From assembly GCA_017456605.1 (NCBI GenBank), contig JAFTJA010000004.1:62001-126000 (forward strand): a DNA stretch of 64,000 bases, in the 5' to 3' direction. Shown here piece after piece: positions 18,173 through 26,188 of this stretch (position 1 is its first letter; each line of letters begins with the position of its first letter). The DNA is from Clostridia bacterium (GTDB lineage Bacteria; Bacillota; Clostridia; Monoglobales; Monoglobaceae). The position numbers were made by a program, and so were the translations under genes. The notes below the pieces were generated by a model that saw only the letters and a program-made list of their open reading frames with translations, was not told the DNA's origin and ran no database searches.

Positions 18173-18201
18173 TTGAAAACTGTGCAAAATTGTAGTAAAA
18201 T
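18173..18201 (+). promoter_or_regulatory. Promoter of tuf
   Basis: TTGAAA (18173-18178) and TAAAAT (18196-18201) are 17 bases apart in the fusA-tuf spacer, allowing tuf to be made in excess over the rest of the operon. Confidence 0.7.
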
Positions 18202-18247
18202 AATTAATAGTAAATAATTAACTTATTTAAGTTGGGAGGAAATAATA

Positions 18248-19450
18248 ATGGCAAAAGCTAAATATGAAAGAACCAAACCCCATGTTAACATTGGTACAAT
18301 CGGCCACGTTGACCATGGTAAAACAACTCTTACTGCTGCAATCACAAAGGTGCTTGCTATGGATGGTAAGGCTCAGTACGAAGCTTACGATATGATCGAT
18401 AAAGCTCCGGAAGAAAGAGAAAGAGGTATCACAATCTCTACAGCTCACGTTGAATACGAAACAGATGCTCGTCACTATGCACACGTTGACTGCCCCGGAC
18501 ATGCTGACTACGTTAAGAACATGATCACTGGTGCTGCTCAGATGGACGGCGCTATCCTCGTTGTTTCTTCAGCTGATGGTCCTATGCCTCAGACAAGAGA
18601 ACACATCCTTCTTTCACGTCAGGTTGGCGTTCCGAAGATTGTTGTTTTCATGAACAAGGTTGACCAGGTTGACGATCCTGAACTTCTCGAACTCGTTGAA
18701 ATGGAAATTCGTGATCTTCTCTCTGAATACGAATTCCCGGGTGATGAAATCCCGATCGTTAAGGGTTCAGGTCTTGCAGTTCTTGAATCTGCTTCAACAG
18801 ATCCCGCAGCTCCTGAATATGCTTGCATTAAGGAACTCATGGATGCAGTAGACGCATACATTCCTACACCTGAAAGAAAGAGCGATCTTCCTTTCCTTAT
18901 GCCTGTTGAAGACGTATTCTCAATCACGGGCCGTGGTACAGTTGCTACTGGTAGAGTTGAAAGAGGTACACTCAACCTTTCTGACGAAGTTGAAATCGTT
19001 GGTCTTTCTGACGAAACACGTAAGGTTGTTGTAACAGGTATCGAAATGTTCAGAAAGCTCCTTGATCAGGCTGAAGCTGGTGATAACATCGGTGCTCTTC
19101 TCCGTGGTGTTCAGAGAAACGAAATCGAAAGAGGACAGGTTCTTGCAAAACCCGGTACAATCACACCTCACACAAAGTTCAAGGGCGAAGTTTACGTTCT
19201 TACTAAGGAAGAAGGCGGACGTCATACACCTTTCTTCACAAACTACAGACCTCAGTTCTATTTCAGAACAACTGACGTTACAGGTGTTGTAAACCTTCCT
19301 GAAGGCACAGAAATGTGTATGCCTGGTGACAACGTTACAATGACTGTTGAACTTACAACTACAATCGCTATCGAAGAAGGTCTTCGTTTCGCTATCCGCG
19401 AAGGCGGCCGTACAGTTGGTTCAGGTGTTGTTACTGAAGTTATTGAATAA
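18248..19450 (+). CDS. tuf: Elongation factor Tu
   Basis: The 400-residue GTPase delivers aminoacyl-tRNA to the ribosome. GHVDHGKTT (about residue 19), DCPGHADY (about residue 81) and NKVD (about residue 136) are intact, and domains II and III follow with normal length. The gene uses strongly biased codons, as expected for a very highly expressed protein. A GGGAGGA site precedes the ATG. It has its own promoter and ends at a strong terminator, so it is the last gene of the str operon. Confidence 0.98.
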   Translation: MAKAKYERTKPHVNIGTIGHVDHGKTTLTAAITKVLAMDGKAQYEAYDMIDKAPEERERGITISTAHVEYETDARHYAHVDCPGHADYVKNMITGAAQMDGAILVVSSADGPMPQTREHILLSRQVGVPKIVVFMNKVDQVDDPELLELVEMEIRDLLSEYEFPGDEIPIVKGSGLAVLESASTDPAAPEYACIKELMDAVDAYIPTPERKSDLPFLMPVEDVFSITGRGTVATGRVERGTLNLSDEVEIVGLSDETRKVVVTGIEMFRKLLDQAEAGDNIGALLRGVQRNEIERGQVLAKPGTITPHTKFKGEVYVLTKEEGGRHTPFFTNYRPQFYFRTTDVTGVVNLPEGTEMCMPGDNVTMTVELTTTIAIEEGLRFAIREGGRTVGSGVVTEVIE

Positions 19451-19479
19451 TAACAGAGCTGTTTTAAGCTGATTTAAAA

Positions 19480-19508
19480 ATGGTCATCGCGAGATGACCA
19501 TTTTTTTT
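19480..19508 (+). terminator. Rho-independent terminator of tuf
   Basis: ATGGTCATC (19480-19488) pairs with GATGACCAT (19493-19501), followed by eight or more T residues. Confidence 0.93.
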
Positions 19509-19511
19509 GCA

Positions 19512-19547
19512 AAAAAATAGCGGAGAAATTTTTCTCCGCTATTTTTT
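19512..19547 (-). terminator. Terminator of the 78-residue protein gene
   Basis: A long AT-flanked stem centred on GCGGAGAA/TTCTCCGC lies just beyond the minus-strand stop codon. Read on the minus strand it ends in a run of seven T residues. Confidence 0.85.
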
Positions 19548-19570
19548 GTTGATTTTAAATTCAAAGGGCG

Positions 19571-19807
19571 TTATCCGAAATCGTGGCAAAGGCCAGCGTC
19601 TATTTCGTTTTTCTCAAAAATACAAACTATTTCTTCAATCATATCAAAATCATCCATATTGCTTTGTATGACAGTTTGAATTTCTTTCAAAATTTCTGTG
19701 GCTTTGGTGTCGACTATGCTGTTCGCATCTATTTCAAGCCAGTTGTCTATATTTTGACAAATAAGATCTGCCACAGTTTTTCGTAGCAATTCGATTTTTA
19801 TGTTCAT
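19571..19807 (-). CDS. Unknown 78-residue acidic protein with a structured mRNA leader
   Basis: ATG at 19807 (minus strand) follows GGAG by nine bases; the frame continues upstream but has no ribosome site there. The product starts MNIKIELLRKTVADLI and ends AGLCHDFG; it is acidic, has no signal or membrane segment and looks mostly helical, with two Cys (IVCIFEK and LCHDFG). I vaguely recall short clostridial proteins with the same CHDFG end but cannot name a function. The gene stands alone, with its own promoter, a 170-nt structured leader with a terminator, and a terminator behind it. This suggests tight regulation at the RNA level. Confidence 0.7.
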   Translation of the reverse strand: MNIKIELLRKTVADLICQNIDNWLEIDANSIVDTKATEILKEIQTVIQSNMDDFDMIEEIVCIFEKNEIDAGLCHDFG

Positions 19808-19979
19808 ATTTTTTCTCCAATAAAAAAAAGATGTGCCGTAGAGCGACACATCCAAAAAACGTATCACTCTGACGTATTGCTACATACTACAATCCTCAAA
19901 GCAGATTGATAAAATCAGAGGTACGCTTTTTGCAATAGCGTATCTCTGCTAGAGGATTTTTATTCGTAGTACGTAGCAA
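19808..19979 (-). promoter_or_regulatory. Candidate cis-regulatory RNA leader of unknown class
   Basis: The minus-strand leader starts with a 14-bp stem: 19966-19979 pairs with 19877-19890. Above it are AATCCTC/GAGGATT, AGCAGA/TCTGCT and a terminal hairpin TACGCT/AGCGTA. The segment complementary to 19864-19870 (RNA AGAGUGA) can pair with RNA UCGCUCU from 19840-19846, which is part of the terminator. The two pairings exclude each other, the usual layout of a riboswitch or other antitermination device. I do not recognise the aptamer: no T-box, SAM, c-di-GMP or other motif that I know is visible. Confidence 0.55.
19822..19852 (-). terminator. Leader terminator upstream of the 78-residue protein
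   Basis: On the minus strand GATGTGTCG pairs with CGGCACATC around CTCTA, a nine-bp stem with one G:U pair, followed by eight T residues. It lies between the promoter and the ribosome site, 15 bases before the start codon, so it should attenuate transcription of the gene. Confidence 0.85.
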
Positions 19980-19983
19980 ATAC

Positions 19984-20012
19984 ATTATAACACGAAAAAT
20001 TTTTAATTACAA
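19984..20012 (-). promoter_or_regulatory. Promoter of the 78-residue protein leader
   Basis: Read on the minus strand, TTGTAA (20007-20012) and a perfect TATAAT (19984-19989) are 17 bases apart. The predicted start falls at the first bases of the leader stem. Confidence 0.8.
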
Positions 20013-20036
20013 TAGATTTTCGTAATATAATTTGTC

Positions 20037-20170
20037 AAATACTATATTGAGAATATTGATAGCGGAAATGAGTATAACGAGTGGCAAACGATTTTGATAA
20101 AAGGTATCAATCGATTGCAAATTGACGTATTAGTGACCCAAACACAAGATATTGTGTTTGGGGTGTTTTT
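20037..20170 (+). ncRNA. Candidate small RNA, divergent from the leader above
   Basis: A TATAAT at 20026-20031 would start a transcript near 20038 that ends at a strong terminator at 20137-20170. The -35 element is poor. Within it, GCAA-CGA-TTGATA near 20086-20100 pairs with TATCAA-TCG-TTGC near 20105-20119 to form one long irregular hairpin. There is no open frame longer than about ten codons, and the next gene has its own promoter. The class is unknown. Confidence 0.45.
20137..20170 (+). terminator. Terminator of the candidate small RNA
   Basis: CCCAAACACAA (20137-20147) pairs perfectly with TTGTGTTTGGG (20152-20162) around GATA, followed by a run of five T residues. No gene precedes it on this strand, so it must end an untranslated transcript. 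Confidence 0.85.
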
Positions 20171-20336
20171 GTTATAACATTATATGGAAAATTTCGCACA
20201 AATGAAAGCGTGAAAATTCGTCAAAATAACCAAAGTTTTGTTTTACATTTTTTTACTAAATTCGGCAAATTCTACTGCCCCAAGGTTTTGAGGGATATGT
20301 AAAAAACTGTAAGATAAAAACAGTCCGGAATTGGTG
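20171..20336. other. AT-rich spacer before the nrd promoter, nothing recognised
   Basis: This stretch holds no open frame with a ribosome site. The only structure seen is a weak hairpin ACTGT/ACAGT near 20307-20323. It separates the small-RNA terminator from the nrd promoter. Confidence 0.5.
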
Positions 20337-20365
20337 TTGACAAACAAATTTTGCTACTATATAAT
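20337..20365 (+). promoter_or_regulatory. Consensus sigma-A promoter of the nrdGD operon
   Basis: A perfect TTGACA (20337-20342) and a perfect TATAAT (20360-20365) are 17 bases apart. Such a strong promoter normally needs repression, which fits the NrdR-like sites overlapping it. Confidence 0.88.
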
Positions 20366-20411
20366 AGCATATGTAGTGCGTTTTAAATCTTTTAAAACCA
20401 ATATATTGTGT
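20354..20411 (+). promoter_or_regulatory. Two NrdR-box-like operators in the nrd promoter
   Basis: The downstream site AACCAATATATTGTGT (20396-20411) matches the NrdR consensus acaCwAtATaTwGtgt at 14 of 16 positions. The upstream site CTACTATATAATAGCA (20354-20369) overlaps the -10 element and matches mainly in its left half. Their centres are 42 bases apart, about four helical turns, as expected for cooperative binding by NrdR. NrdR is the ATP/dATP-sensing repressor of ribonucleotide reductase genes. Confidence 0.7.
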
Positions 20412-20474
20412 TTTAATAAAAAATACATACAAGCCCCTCAAAGGCTTGAAAAGTGCTGAAAAGGAGGGGTTTCG

Positions 20475-21164
20475 GTGAAAATTTGCGGACTTATGAAGAC
20501 GACCTTGCTTGACTTTCCAGGAAGAGTGGCTTGCACGGTTTTTCTTGGTGGATGCAACTTAAGATGCCCCTTTTGCCACAATTCAAGGCTTGCTTTTAAA
20601 GAAAACGGGGATGTGCTTTCTGAAAATGAATTTTTCACGTTTCTTGACAGACGCAAAGGCGTTTTGGATGCGGTTTGCGTGAGTGGCGGTGAGCCCCTTA
20701 TGCACAAAGAGGTCTTTGAATTCTTGAAAAAGATAAAGGATATGGGGTTTCTTGTGAAGCTCGACACCAACGGGTGCTTCCCCAAGATGCTTGAAACGGC
20801 TTTGGCAAGCGGCTCTGTGGACTATGTGGCAATGGATATAAAAAATTCTTTGCCCCAGTACGGCGCGGCGGTTGGCATAGACAACTTTGATACCGGAAAT
20901 ATTGAAAGCTCCATTGAAATATTGAAAAATACGGAAATTGAACATGAATTCCGGACAACTTTGGTAAAGGGAATACACACCGAAGAAGACGTCATTAAAA
21001 TGGCAAGAATGATTGCGGGGGAGAAGAGATATTTTCTTCAGGGTTTTAAAATGAGCGACGGCGTCCCTGATAAGACTTTGGCGGAATTCACGAAAGAGGA
21101 AATGGAAAATTTGCTCAAGTCGGTGAGGCAGTATGTTCCTGACGCCGAGTTGAGAGGAATATAA
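20475..21164 (+). CDS. nrdG: Anaerobic ribonucleotide reductase activating protein (radical SAM)
   Basis: The 229-residue radical SAM enzyme installs the glycyl radical on NrdD using S-adenosylmethionine and a 4Fe-4S cluster. The cluster motif CNLRCPFC lies near residue 28, the GGEPL motif near residue 75. It is of the longer type, with some likeness to pyruvate-formate-lyase activase. It starts with GTG behind AAGGAGGGG, about 64 bases after the second NrdR box, and lies 46 bases before nrdD, its substrate. Confidence 0.93.
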   Translation: MKICGLMKTTLLDFPGRVACTVFLGGCNLRCPFCHNSRLAFKENGDVLSENEFFTFLDRRKGVLDAVCVSGGEPLMHKEVFEFLKKIKDMGFLVKLDTNGCFPKMLETALASGSVDYVAMDIKNSLPQYGAAVGIDNFDTGNIESSIEILKNTEIEHEFRTTLVKGIHTEEDVIKMARMIAGEKRYFLQGFKMSDGVPDKTLAEFTKEEMENLLKSVRQYVPDAELRGI

Positions 21165-21210
21165 ATAAAAATTACAGCAGAAAAGCTGATAGAAAAACGG
21201 AGGGGAAATT

Positions 21211-23559
21211 ATGTATAAGGTAAAAAAGAGAGATAACAAGCTTGTTGAATTCGATTTGTCCAAAATCAGTGACGCTATGCTTCAGGCTTTTGAGGCACAG
21301 AACAGACAATATAATCAGAACATCATAGACTTTTTGGCACTGAAGGTTACAGCTGACTTTGAGCCAAAGGTGAAGGAGGAGGCAATATCTGTTGAAGATA
21401 TTCAGGATAGCGTGGAGTCTGTGCTTGTTCAGGCGGGGTATGCTGATGTTGCAAAGGCATATATCCTTTACAGAAAGCTGCATGAAAAAATGCGTAATAT
21501 GCAGTCTACCATCCTTGACTATAAAGAGGTTGTTGACAATTATGTGAAAATCAATGACTGGCGTGTTAAGGAAAATTCCACGGTTACATACTCGGTGGGA
21601 GGGCTTATTCTTTCAAACTCGGGTGCGATAACTGCGAATTACTGGCTCAGCGAAATCTATGATGAGGAAATTGCAAATGCTCACAGAAATGCGGACATTC
21701 ACATCCACGACCTTTCGATGCTGACAGGTTATTGTGCAGGCTGGTCACTGAAACAGCTTATTCAGGAAGGCCTTGGTGGTGTAGAGGGCAAGATTACTTC
21801 ATCTCCTGCAAGCCACCTTGCAACACTTTGTAACCAGATGGTAAACTTCCTGGGCATTATGCAAAACGAATGGGCAGGCGCTCAGGCGTTCAGCTCATTT
21901 GACACCTATCTTGCGCCTTTTGTAAAGGTGGACAACCTCAGCTATGACCAGGTTAAAAAGTGCATTGAGTCCTTTATTTACGGCGTAAATACTCCGTCCC
22001 GTTGGGGCACTCAGGCGCCGTTCTCAAATATCACTCTTGACTGGACTGTTCCTGCTGACCTTGCGGAGCTTCCTGCGATTGTTGGCGGCAAGGAAATGGA
22101 CTTCAAGTATAAAGATTGTAAAAAGGAAATGGATATGGTCAACCGTGCGTTCATTGAAACAATGATAGAGGGTGATGCAAATGGCCGTGGATTCCAGTAT
22201 CCTATTCCGACATATTCAATTACCAGTAACTTTGACTGGTCAGAGACAGAGAACAACAAGCTTTTGTTTGAAATGACATCAAAGTATGGTACACCTTACT
22301 TTTCAAACTACATCAACAGCGATATGGAGCCAAGTGATGTCCGCAGTATGTGTTGCCGTCTTCGTCTTGACCTTCGTGAACTCAGAAAGAAATCAGGCGG
22401 TTTCTTTGGTAGTGGTGAAAGCACCGGTTCTGTGGGTGTTGTTACCATCAATATGCCAAGAATTGCTTACCTTGCAAAAGACGAAGAAGATTTCTTCAAG
22501 CGTCTTGACAAGCTTATGGATATTTCGGCTCGTTCTCTCAAGGTAAAGAGAGATATTATCACAAGACTTCTTGACGAGGGACTTTATCCTTACACAAAGA
22601 GATATCTGGGAACATTCAACAACCACTTCTCAACCATCGGTCTTATCGGTATGAATGAAGTTGGTCTTAATGCGAAATGGCTTGGTAAGGATATGACTCA
22701 CACCGAAACTCAGGAATTCACTAAGAAAGTTCTCAACCATATGAGAGAAAGACTTTCTGACTATCAGGAAAAATACGGCGACCTTTATAACCTTGAGGCG
22801 ACACCTGCTGAGTCAACCACATACCGTTTGGCAAAGCATGACGTGAAGAGATACCCTGATATTATAACTGCAGCAGAAGAGGGCGGAACACCCTACTACA
22901 CAAACAGCTCACATCTTCCTGTTGGGTTCACTGCGGATATATTTGATGCTCTTGATATTCAGGATGAACTCCAGACACTTTATACATCGGGAACAGTGTT
23001 CCATGCATTCCTCGGCGAAAAGCTTCCCACATGGAAAGCGGCTGCCGATTTGGTTAGAAAGATTGCTGAAAATTATAAGCTGCCTTATTATACACTGTCA
23101 CCCACATATTCGGTTTGCCGTGAGCACGGATACCTCATTGGTGAACAGGATAAGTGTCCTATTTGTGGAGGACAGACGGAAGTTTACAGCAGAATTACCG
23201 GTTACTATCGTCCGGTTCGCAACTGGAATGACGGAAAGACACAGGAATATAAAGAAAGAAAGCTTTATGACATTGAAAATTCTGTTCTCAAAAAAGGCAG
23301 AGAAAAAGCTGATTGCGGATGCGAGAATGGTTTGATGCTCTTCACAACTAAGACGTGTCCCAACTGCAATGCGGCAAAGGCTGTTTTGGAAAAGAACAAT
23401 ATTGGGTATAATATTGTTGATGCGGAAGCTGATGTGGCACTTACCGAAAAGTTTGGTGTTCGTCAGGCGCCCACACTGGTTGCAGTGAATGGTGCTGACG
23501 CACAGAAATTTGCCGGTGTCGGGGAAATAAGAAAGTATATTGAGTCGATTAAAGGCTAA
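21211..23559 (+). CDS. nrdD: Anaerobic (class III) ribonucleotide reductase with fused redoxin domain
   Basis: The 782-residue protein reduces ribonucleoside triphosphates to deoxy forms under anoxia. Residues 1-95 form the ATP-cone that senses ATP/dATP. The catalytic region contains RSMCCRLRLDL, and the C-terminal part has a zinc Cys cluster (VCREHG, CPICGG) and the glycyl-radical loop RITGYY near residue 670. Unusually, about 80 further residues (from LFTTKTCPNCNAAK, about residue 709) form a glutaredoxin/thioredoxin-like domain with a CPNC site. It probably delivers electrons to the active site, and the next gene encodes thioredoxin reductase. This points to a redoxin-dependent rather than formate-dependent enzyme. 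Confidence 0.95.
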   Translation: MYKVKKRDNKLVEFDLSKISDAMLQAFEAQNRQYNQNIIDFLALKVTADFEPKVKEEAISVEDIQDSVESVLVQAGYADVAKAYILYRKLHEKMRNMQSTILDYKEVVDNYVKINDWRVKENSTVTYSVGGLILSNSGAITANYWLSEIYDEEIANAHRNADIHIHDLSMLTGYCAGWSLKQLIQEGLGGVEGKITSSPASHLATLCNQMVNFLGIMQNEWAGAQAFSSFDTYLAPFVKVDNLSYDQVKKCIESFIYGVNTPSRWGTQAPFSNITLDWTVPADLAELPAIVGGKEMDFKYKDCKKEMDMVNRAFIETMIEGDANGRGFQYPIPTYSITSNFDWSETENNKLLFEMTSKYGTPYFSNYINSDMEPSDVRSMCCRLRLDLRELRKKSGGFFGSGESTGSVGVVTINMPRIAYLAKDEEDFFKRLDKLMDISARSLKVKRDIITRLLDEGLYPYTKRYLGTFNNHFSTIGLIGMNEVGLNAKWLGKDMTHTETQEFTKKVLNHMRERLSDYQEKYGDLYNLEATPAESTTYRLAKHDVKRYPDIITAAEEGGTPYYTNSSHLPVGFTADIFDALDIQDELQTLYTSGTVFHAFLGEKLPTWKAAADLVRKIAENYKLPYYTLSPTYSVCREHGYLIGEQDKCPICGGQTEVYSRITGYYRPVRNWNDGKTQEYKERKLYDIENSVLKKGREKADCGCENGLMLFTTKTCPNCNAAKAVLEKNNIGYNIVDAEADVALTEKFGVRQAPTLVAVNGADAQKFAGVGEIRKYIESIKG

Positions 23560-23572
23560 AATGAATTTTTAG

Positions 23573-23605
23573 GTAGCCGAAACATAAACTGTTTCGGCTA
23601 CTTTT
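23573..23605 (+). terminator. Hairpin between nrdD and trxB
   Basis: GTAGCCGAAAC (23573-23583) pairs with GTTTCGGCTAC (23591-23601), followed by only TTTT. It would be a partial terminator lowering trxB expression from the nrd promoter, or a stability hairpin. Confidence 0.65.
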
Positions 23606-23623
23606 GTGAAAGGAAAAGTGAAA

Positions 23624-24532
23624 ATGCTTTATGATATTGTTATAATCGGCGGGGGCCCGGCGGGGCTTACTGCGGCGCTTTATGCACTTCGTGCTGAAAA
23701 GACGGTGCTTGTGATTGAAAAAATGGGGCTTGGAGGTCAGATTGCTCTTTCTGAGCATGTGGAAAATTTCCCGGGAACGCCCAAAATGAGTGGCATGGAG
23801 TTCGCTTCAAATCTTGCGTCACAGGTGGAGACTTTGGGTGGCGAAATTGAATATGAGACAGTTCTTGAAATTAAGGATGGAAATCCCAAAACGGTGGTTA
23901 CCGATTTTGGCGAGCATCAGGGTAAATGCGTGATTATTGCAACGGGTGTTACAAATCGTCGCCTTGGGATTGAGGGTGAGGACAAACTCATTGGCAGAGG
24001 AATTTCCTTCTGTGCAGTTTGTGACGGCTCTTTTTATAAAAACAAGACGGTCGCGGTAATCGGCGGTGGAAATACTGCTGTGGAGGATGCAATTTATCTT
24101 TCAAACATTGCAGAAAAAGTATATCTTGTTCACAGACGGGCAGAGTTCAGAGCGGAAAGCCGTCTTGTGCGTGAACTTCAGGGAAAGCAAAATGTAGAGC
24201 TTGTCCTTGATAGCGTGCCTGAACGGTTTGTTGATGACGGCGGATTTAAAGGTATGGAGGTTGTGAATGTAAAAACCAAGGGCAGCCGTTTCCTCGACCT
24301 TGACGGAGCCTTTGTGGCTGTAGGACAAATTCCTCAGAGTGACATTTTCAAGGGATTTATCAATCTTGATGAGAGTGGTTACGTGGCGTCAGGTGAGGAT
24401 TGCCGCACCAATGTGGAGGGTGTTTTTGTGGCAGGTGACTGCAGAAATAAAACTGTCCGTCAGCTTACCACAGCTGTGGGCGATGGAAGTGTTGCGGCGC
24501 TTGCTGCTTGTGATTATCTGCTTAACAAGTAA
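23624..24532 (+). CDS. trxB: Thioredoxin reductase
   Basis: The 302-residue flavoprotein passes electrons from NADPH (or another donor) to a thioredoxin-type protein. FAD binding GGGPAGL is near residue 10, the redox pair CAVC near residue 130, the nucleotide-binding GGGNTAVEDA near residue 150, and the C-terminal VAGDCR near residue 275. ATG 23624 lies behind AAAGGAAAAG; the GTG 18 bases upstream overlaps that site. Its place directly after nrdD suggests that it recharges the redoxin domain fused to NrdD. Confidence 0.95.
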   Translation: MLYDIVIIGGGPAGLTAALYALRAEKTVLVIEKMGLGGQIALSEHVENFPGTPKMSGMEFASNLASQVETLGGEIEYETVLEIKDGNPKTVVTDFGEHQGKCVIIATGVTNRRLGIEGEDKLIGRGISFCAVCDGSFYKNKTVAVIGGGNTAVEDAIYLSNIAEKVYLVHRRAEFRAESRLVRELQGKQNVELVLDSVPERFVDDGGFKGMEVVNVKTKGSRFLDLDGAFVAVGQIPQSDIFKGFINLDESGYVASGEDCRTNVEGVFVAGDCRNKTVRQLTTAVGDGSVAALAACDYLLNK

Positions 24533-24548
24533 AGTCTGATATAAAAGT

Positions 24549-24588
24549 AAAGCCCCGACTTAAGCGGTCGGGACTTTGTTTTTTTATT
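24549..24588. terminator. Bidirectional terminator between trxB and spoVT
   Basis: CCCGAC (24554-24559) pairs with GTCGGG (24667 minus 95, i.e. 24567-24572), extended by AAAG/CTTT. T runs follow on the plus strand, and the gene ends converge here. Confidence 0.75.
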
Positions 24589-25123
24589 CGATGGTTTTTC
24601 CGAGGAATGCGGCGGCAGATTCTGCGAGCTTTTGCTCCAGCTCGCCAAAGCTTTCTTTTTCAGGCGAGGATAAGAACATAACTGTTCCTATGGCATCACC
24701 ATCATAGATTATGGGTGCTGCTATTCCTGCTGTAAGTGAGTCATTGCTGTCTGATACAGTGATGTTTTTTTCGCCGTTTTTAAGAACAAAAGTGCTTTTC
24801 TGGGACATTACCTTTTCGATGTCATCCGAGATTTTTTTGTTCATAAGTTCCTTTTTTGAAACTCCTGAAACCGCAATAACAGTATCCTTGTCCGAGATGC
24901 AGGCGGGGATGCCGGCTGTGTGGGCGAGGGCTTCGGCATATTGACTTGCAAATTCGCCAAGCTCGCCGATGGGAGAGTATTTTTTGAAAATAACCGTGCC
25001 GTCGCTTTCTGTATAAATTTCAAGGGGATCACCGTCCCTTATCCGCATGGTGCGGCGGATTTCCTTTGGAATAACAACACGGCCTAAGTCGTCTATTCTT
25101 CTTACAATTCCTGTTGCTTTCAT
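24584..25123 (-). CDS. spoVT: Stage V sporulation protein T
   Basis: The 179-residue regulator has an AbrB-type swapped-hairpin DNA-binding domain at the N-terminus (MKATGIVRRIDDLGRVVIPK begins it) and a GAF-like domain in the remaining two thirds. SpoVT tunes sigma-G dependent forespore genes and spore coat and germination properties. The start at 25123 follows AAAGGAG; the open frame continues upstream but lacks a ribosome site. It is a single-gene unit converging with trxB. This is one of several signs that the organism forms endospores. Confidence 0.93.
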   Translation of the reverse strand: MKATGIVRRIDDLGRVVIPKEIRRTMRIRDGDPLEIYTESDGTVIFKKYSPIGELGEFASQYAEALAHTAGIPACISDKDTVIAVSGVSKKELMNKKISDDIEKVMSQKSTFVLKNGEKNITVSDSNDSLTAGIAAPIIYDGDAIGTVMFLSSPEKESFGELEQKLAESAAAFLGKTIE

Positions 25124-25207
25124 ATATAAGTTGCTCCTTTTGGTTGATTTTACAAATCTATTATTTGAAGTTGCGAGAATTTTATCCAAAGAAAATTTTA
25201 GCAAATT

Positions 25208-25238
25208 AAAAGACCTGTTCTTTTCGAACAGGTCTTTT
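25208..25238 (-). terminator. Terminator of the sugar-acid operon
   Basis: AAAAGACCTGTTC (25208-25220) pairs perfectly with GAACAGGTCTTTT (25226-25238). It lies just beyond the stop of the aldolase gene on the minus strand. Confidence 0.85.
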
Positions 25239-25251
25239 GTACCTTAAATGA

Positions 25252-26169
25252 TTATTTGTTTTTCACATAGAAGTCGACTACCTTCAAAAGCTCATTTCCC
25301 ACATTTTCCATAAGTTTTTGATATTCTTGGGTGCCAAGCTCGTGAACGATTTGCTTCTGACCCATTTTGTAGCCGCGCATTTCCATAATCAGCTTGTAGC
25401 CTGCGGGAAATGCAATGCTGTCAGCAAGGCGGATGAGAGAAAGGTATGAGCTGTTGAGCTCCTGTGCTCCCTTTATGTCACCTCTTGCAAATTTTCTGTA
25501 TATGGCAGCGTTTACCTCGGGCAGAATGGTTGAGAAAGCGGTCATACTTCCGCAACAGCCACAGGTAAGTGCCGGAACCAGACAGTCGTCAGTTCCTGAG
25601 AGAACTGAAAAGTCAGGTCTTTCGTGTTTCACAATGTCAATGAGATGTGCAATTCGCTTCATATGTGCACTTGAATCTTTTATTCCTACGATATTTTTTT
25701 CTTCAAGAAGACGTTTGAAAACGTTTATGCTGATTTCGCCGGTAAACATAGGAATATTGTAAAGAACAATATCAATTATGTTTTCCCGTGCTAGGCGTTT
25801 GAAATATTCATAGACATCTTCCTGAGGAAGTGTGATATAGTAAGGAACGCAGATAACTGCTGAGTTATAGCCAGCATCCGCTGCTGCTTTCATATATGAA
25901 ACGGTGGTGTCAAAGTTTGAACTGCAGGCACCTGCCGCCATTTGTTTCCTTCCGCGTGCAACTTTTGCGGTGAATTTCAGGATTTCTATATTTTCTTCAG
26001 GCGACATATGAACAAATTCTCCGGTGGTGGCACTGGGGAAAAGACCATCTATGTCACTTGAAGCCAGAAATTCCACTTCTTTTTCAAATACATCATAGTT
26101 TACTTTTCCGCCTTCATCAAAGGGTGTAAGCAAAACCCCGAAGGCGCCTTTTGGTCTGTATTCCGACAT
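25252..26169 (-). CDS. Dihydrodipicolinate synthase/aldolase superfamily protein
   Basis: The 305-residue TIM-barrel protein belongs to the DapA/NanA family of pyruvate-dependent lyases. The Schiff-base Lys in GIKDSS (about residue 162), the Tyr in VLYNIPMFTG (about residue 135) and the SATTGE turn (about residue 44) are intact. It is the last gene of an operon with an enolase-superfamily dehydratase and a dehydrogenase. The likely reaction is therefore cleavage of a 2-keto-3-deoxy sugar acid to pyruvate and an aldehyde rather than lysine synthesis. The true substrate is unknown. Confidence 0.88.
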   Translation of the reverse strand: MSEYRPKGAFGVLLTPFDEGGKVNYDVFEKEVEFLASSDIDGLFPSATTGEFVHMSPEENIEILKFTAKVARGRKQMAAGACSSNFDTTVSYMKAAADAGYNSAVICVPYYITLPQEDVYEYFKRLARENIIDIVLYNIPMFTGEISINVFKRLLEEKNIVGIKDSSAHMKRIAHLIDIVKHERPDFSVLSGTDDCLVPALTCGCCGSMTAFSTILPEVNAAIYRKFARGDIKGAQELNSSYLSLIRLADSIAFPAGYKLIMEMRGYKMGQKQIVHELGTQEYQKLMENVGNELLKVVDFYVKNK

Positions 26170-26188
26170 TTCAAAATCTCCTTTCTGG

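Noticed and set aside
19583..19786. Plus-strand frame opposite the 78-residue protein
   Set aside because: It has no ribosome site and is antisense to a frame with a promoter, ribosome site and terminators.
25124..25207. Possible sigma-G promoter before spoVT
   Set aside because: A GGATA and an AAATAATA sequence occur on the minus strand, but neither fits the forespore consensus well enough to call.
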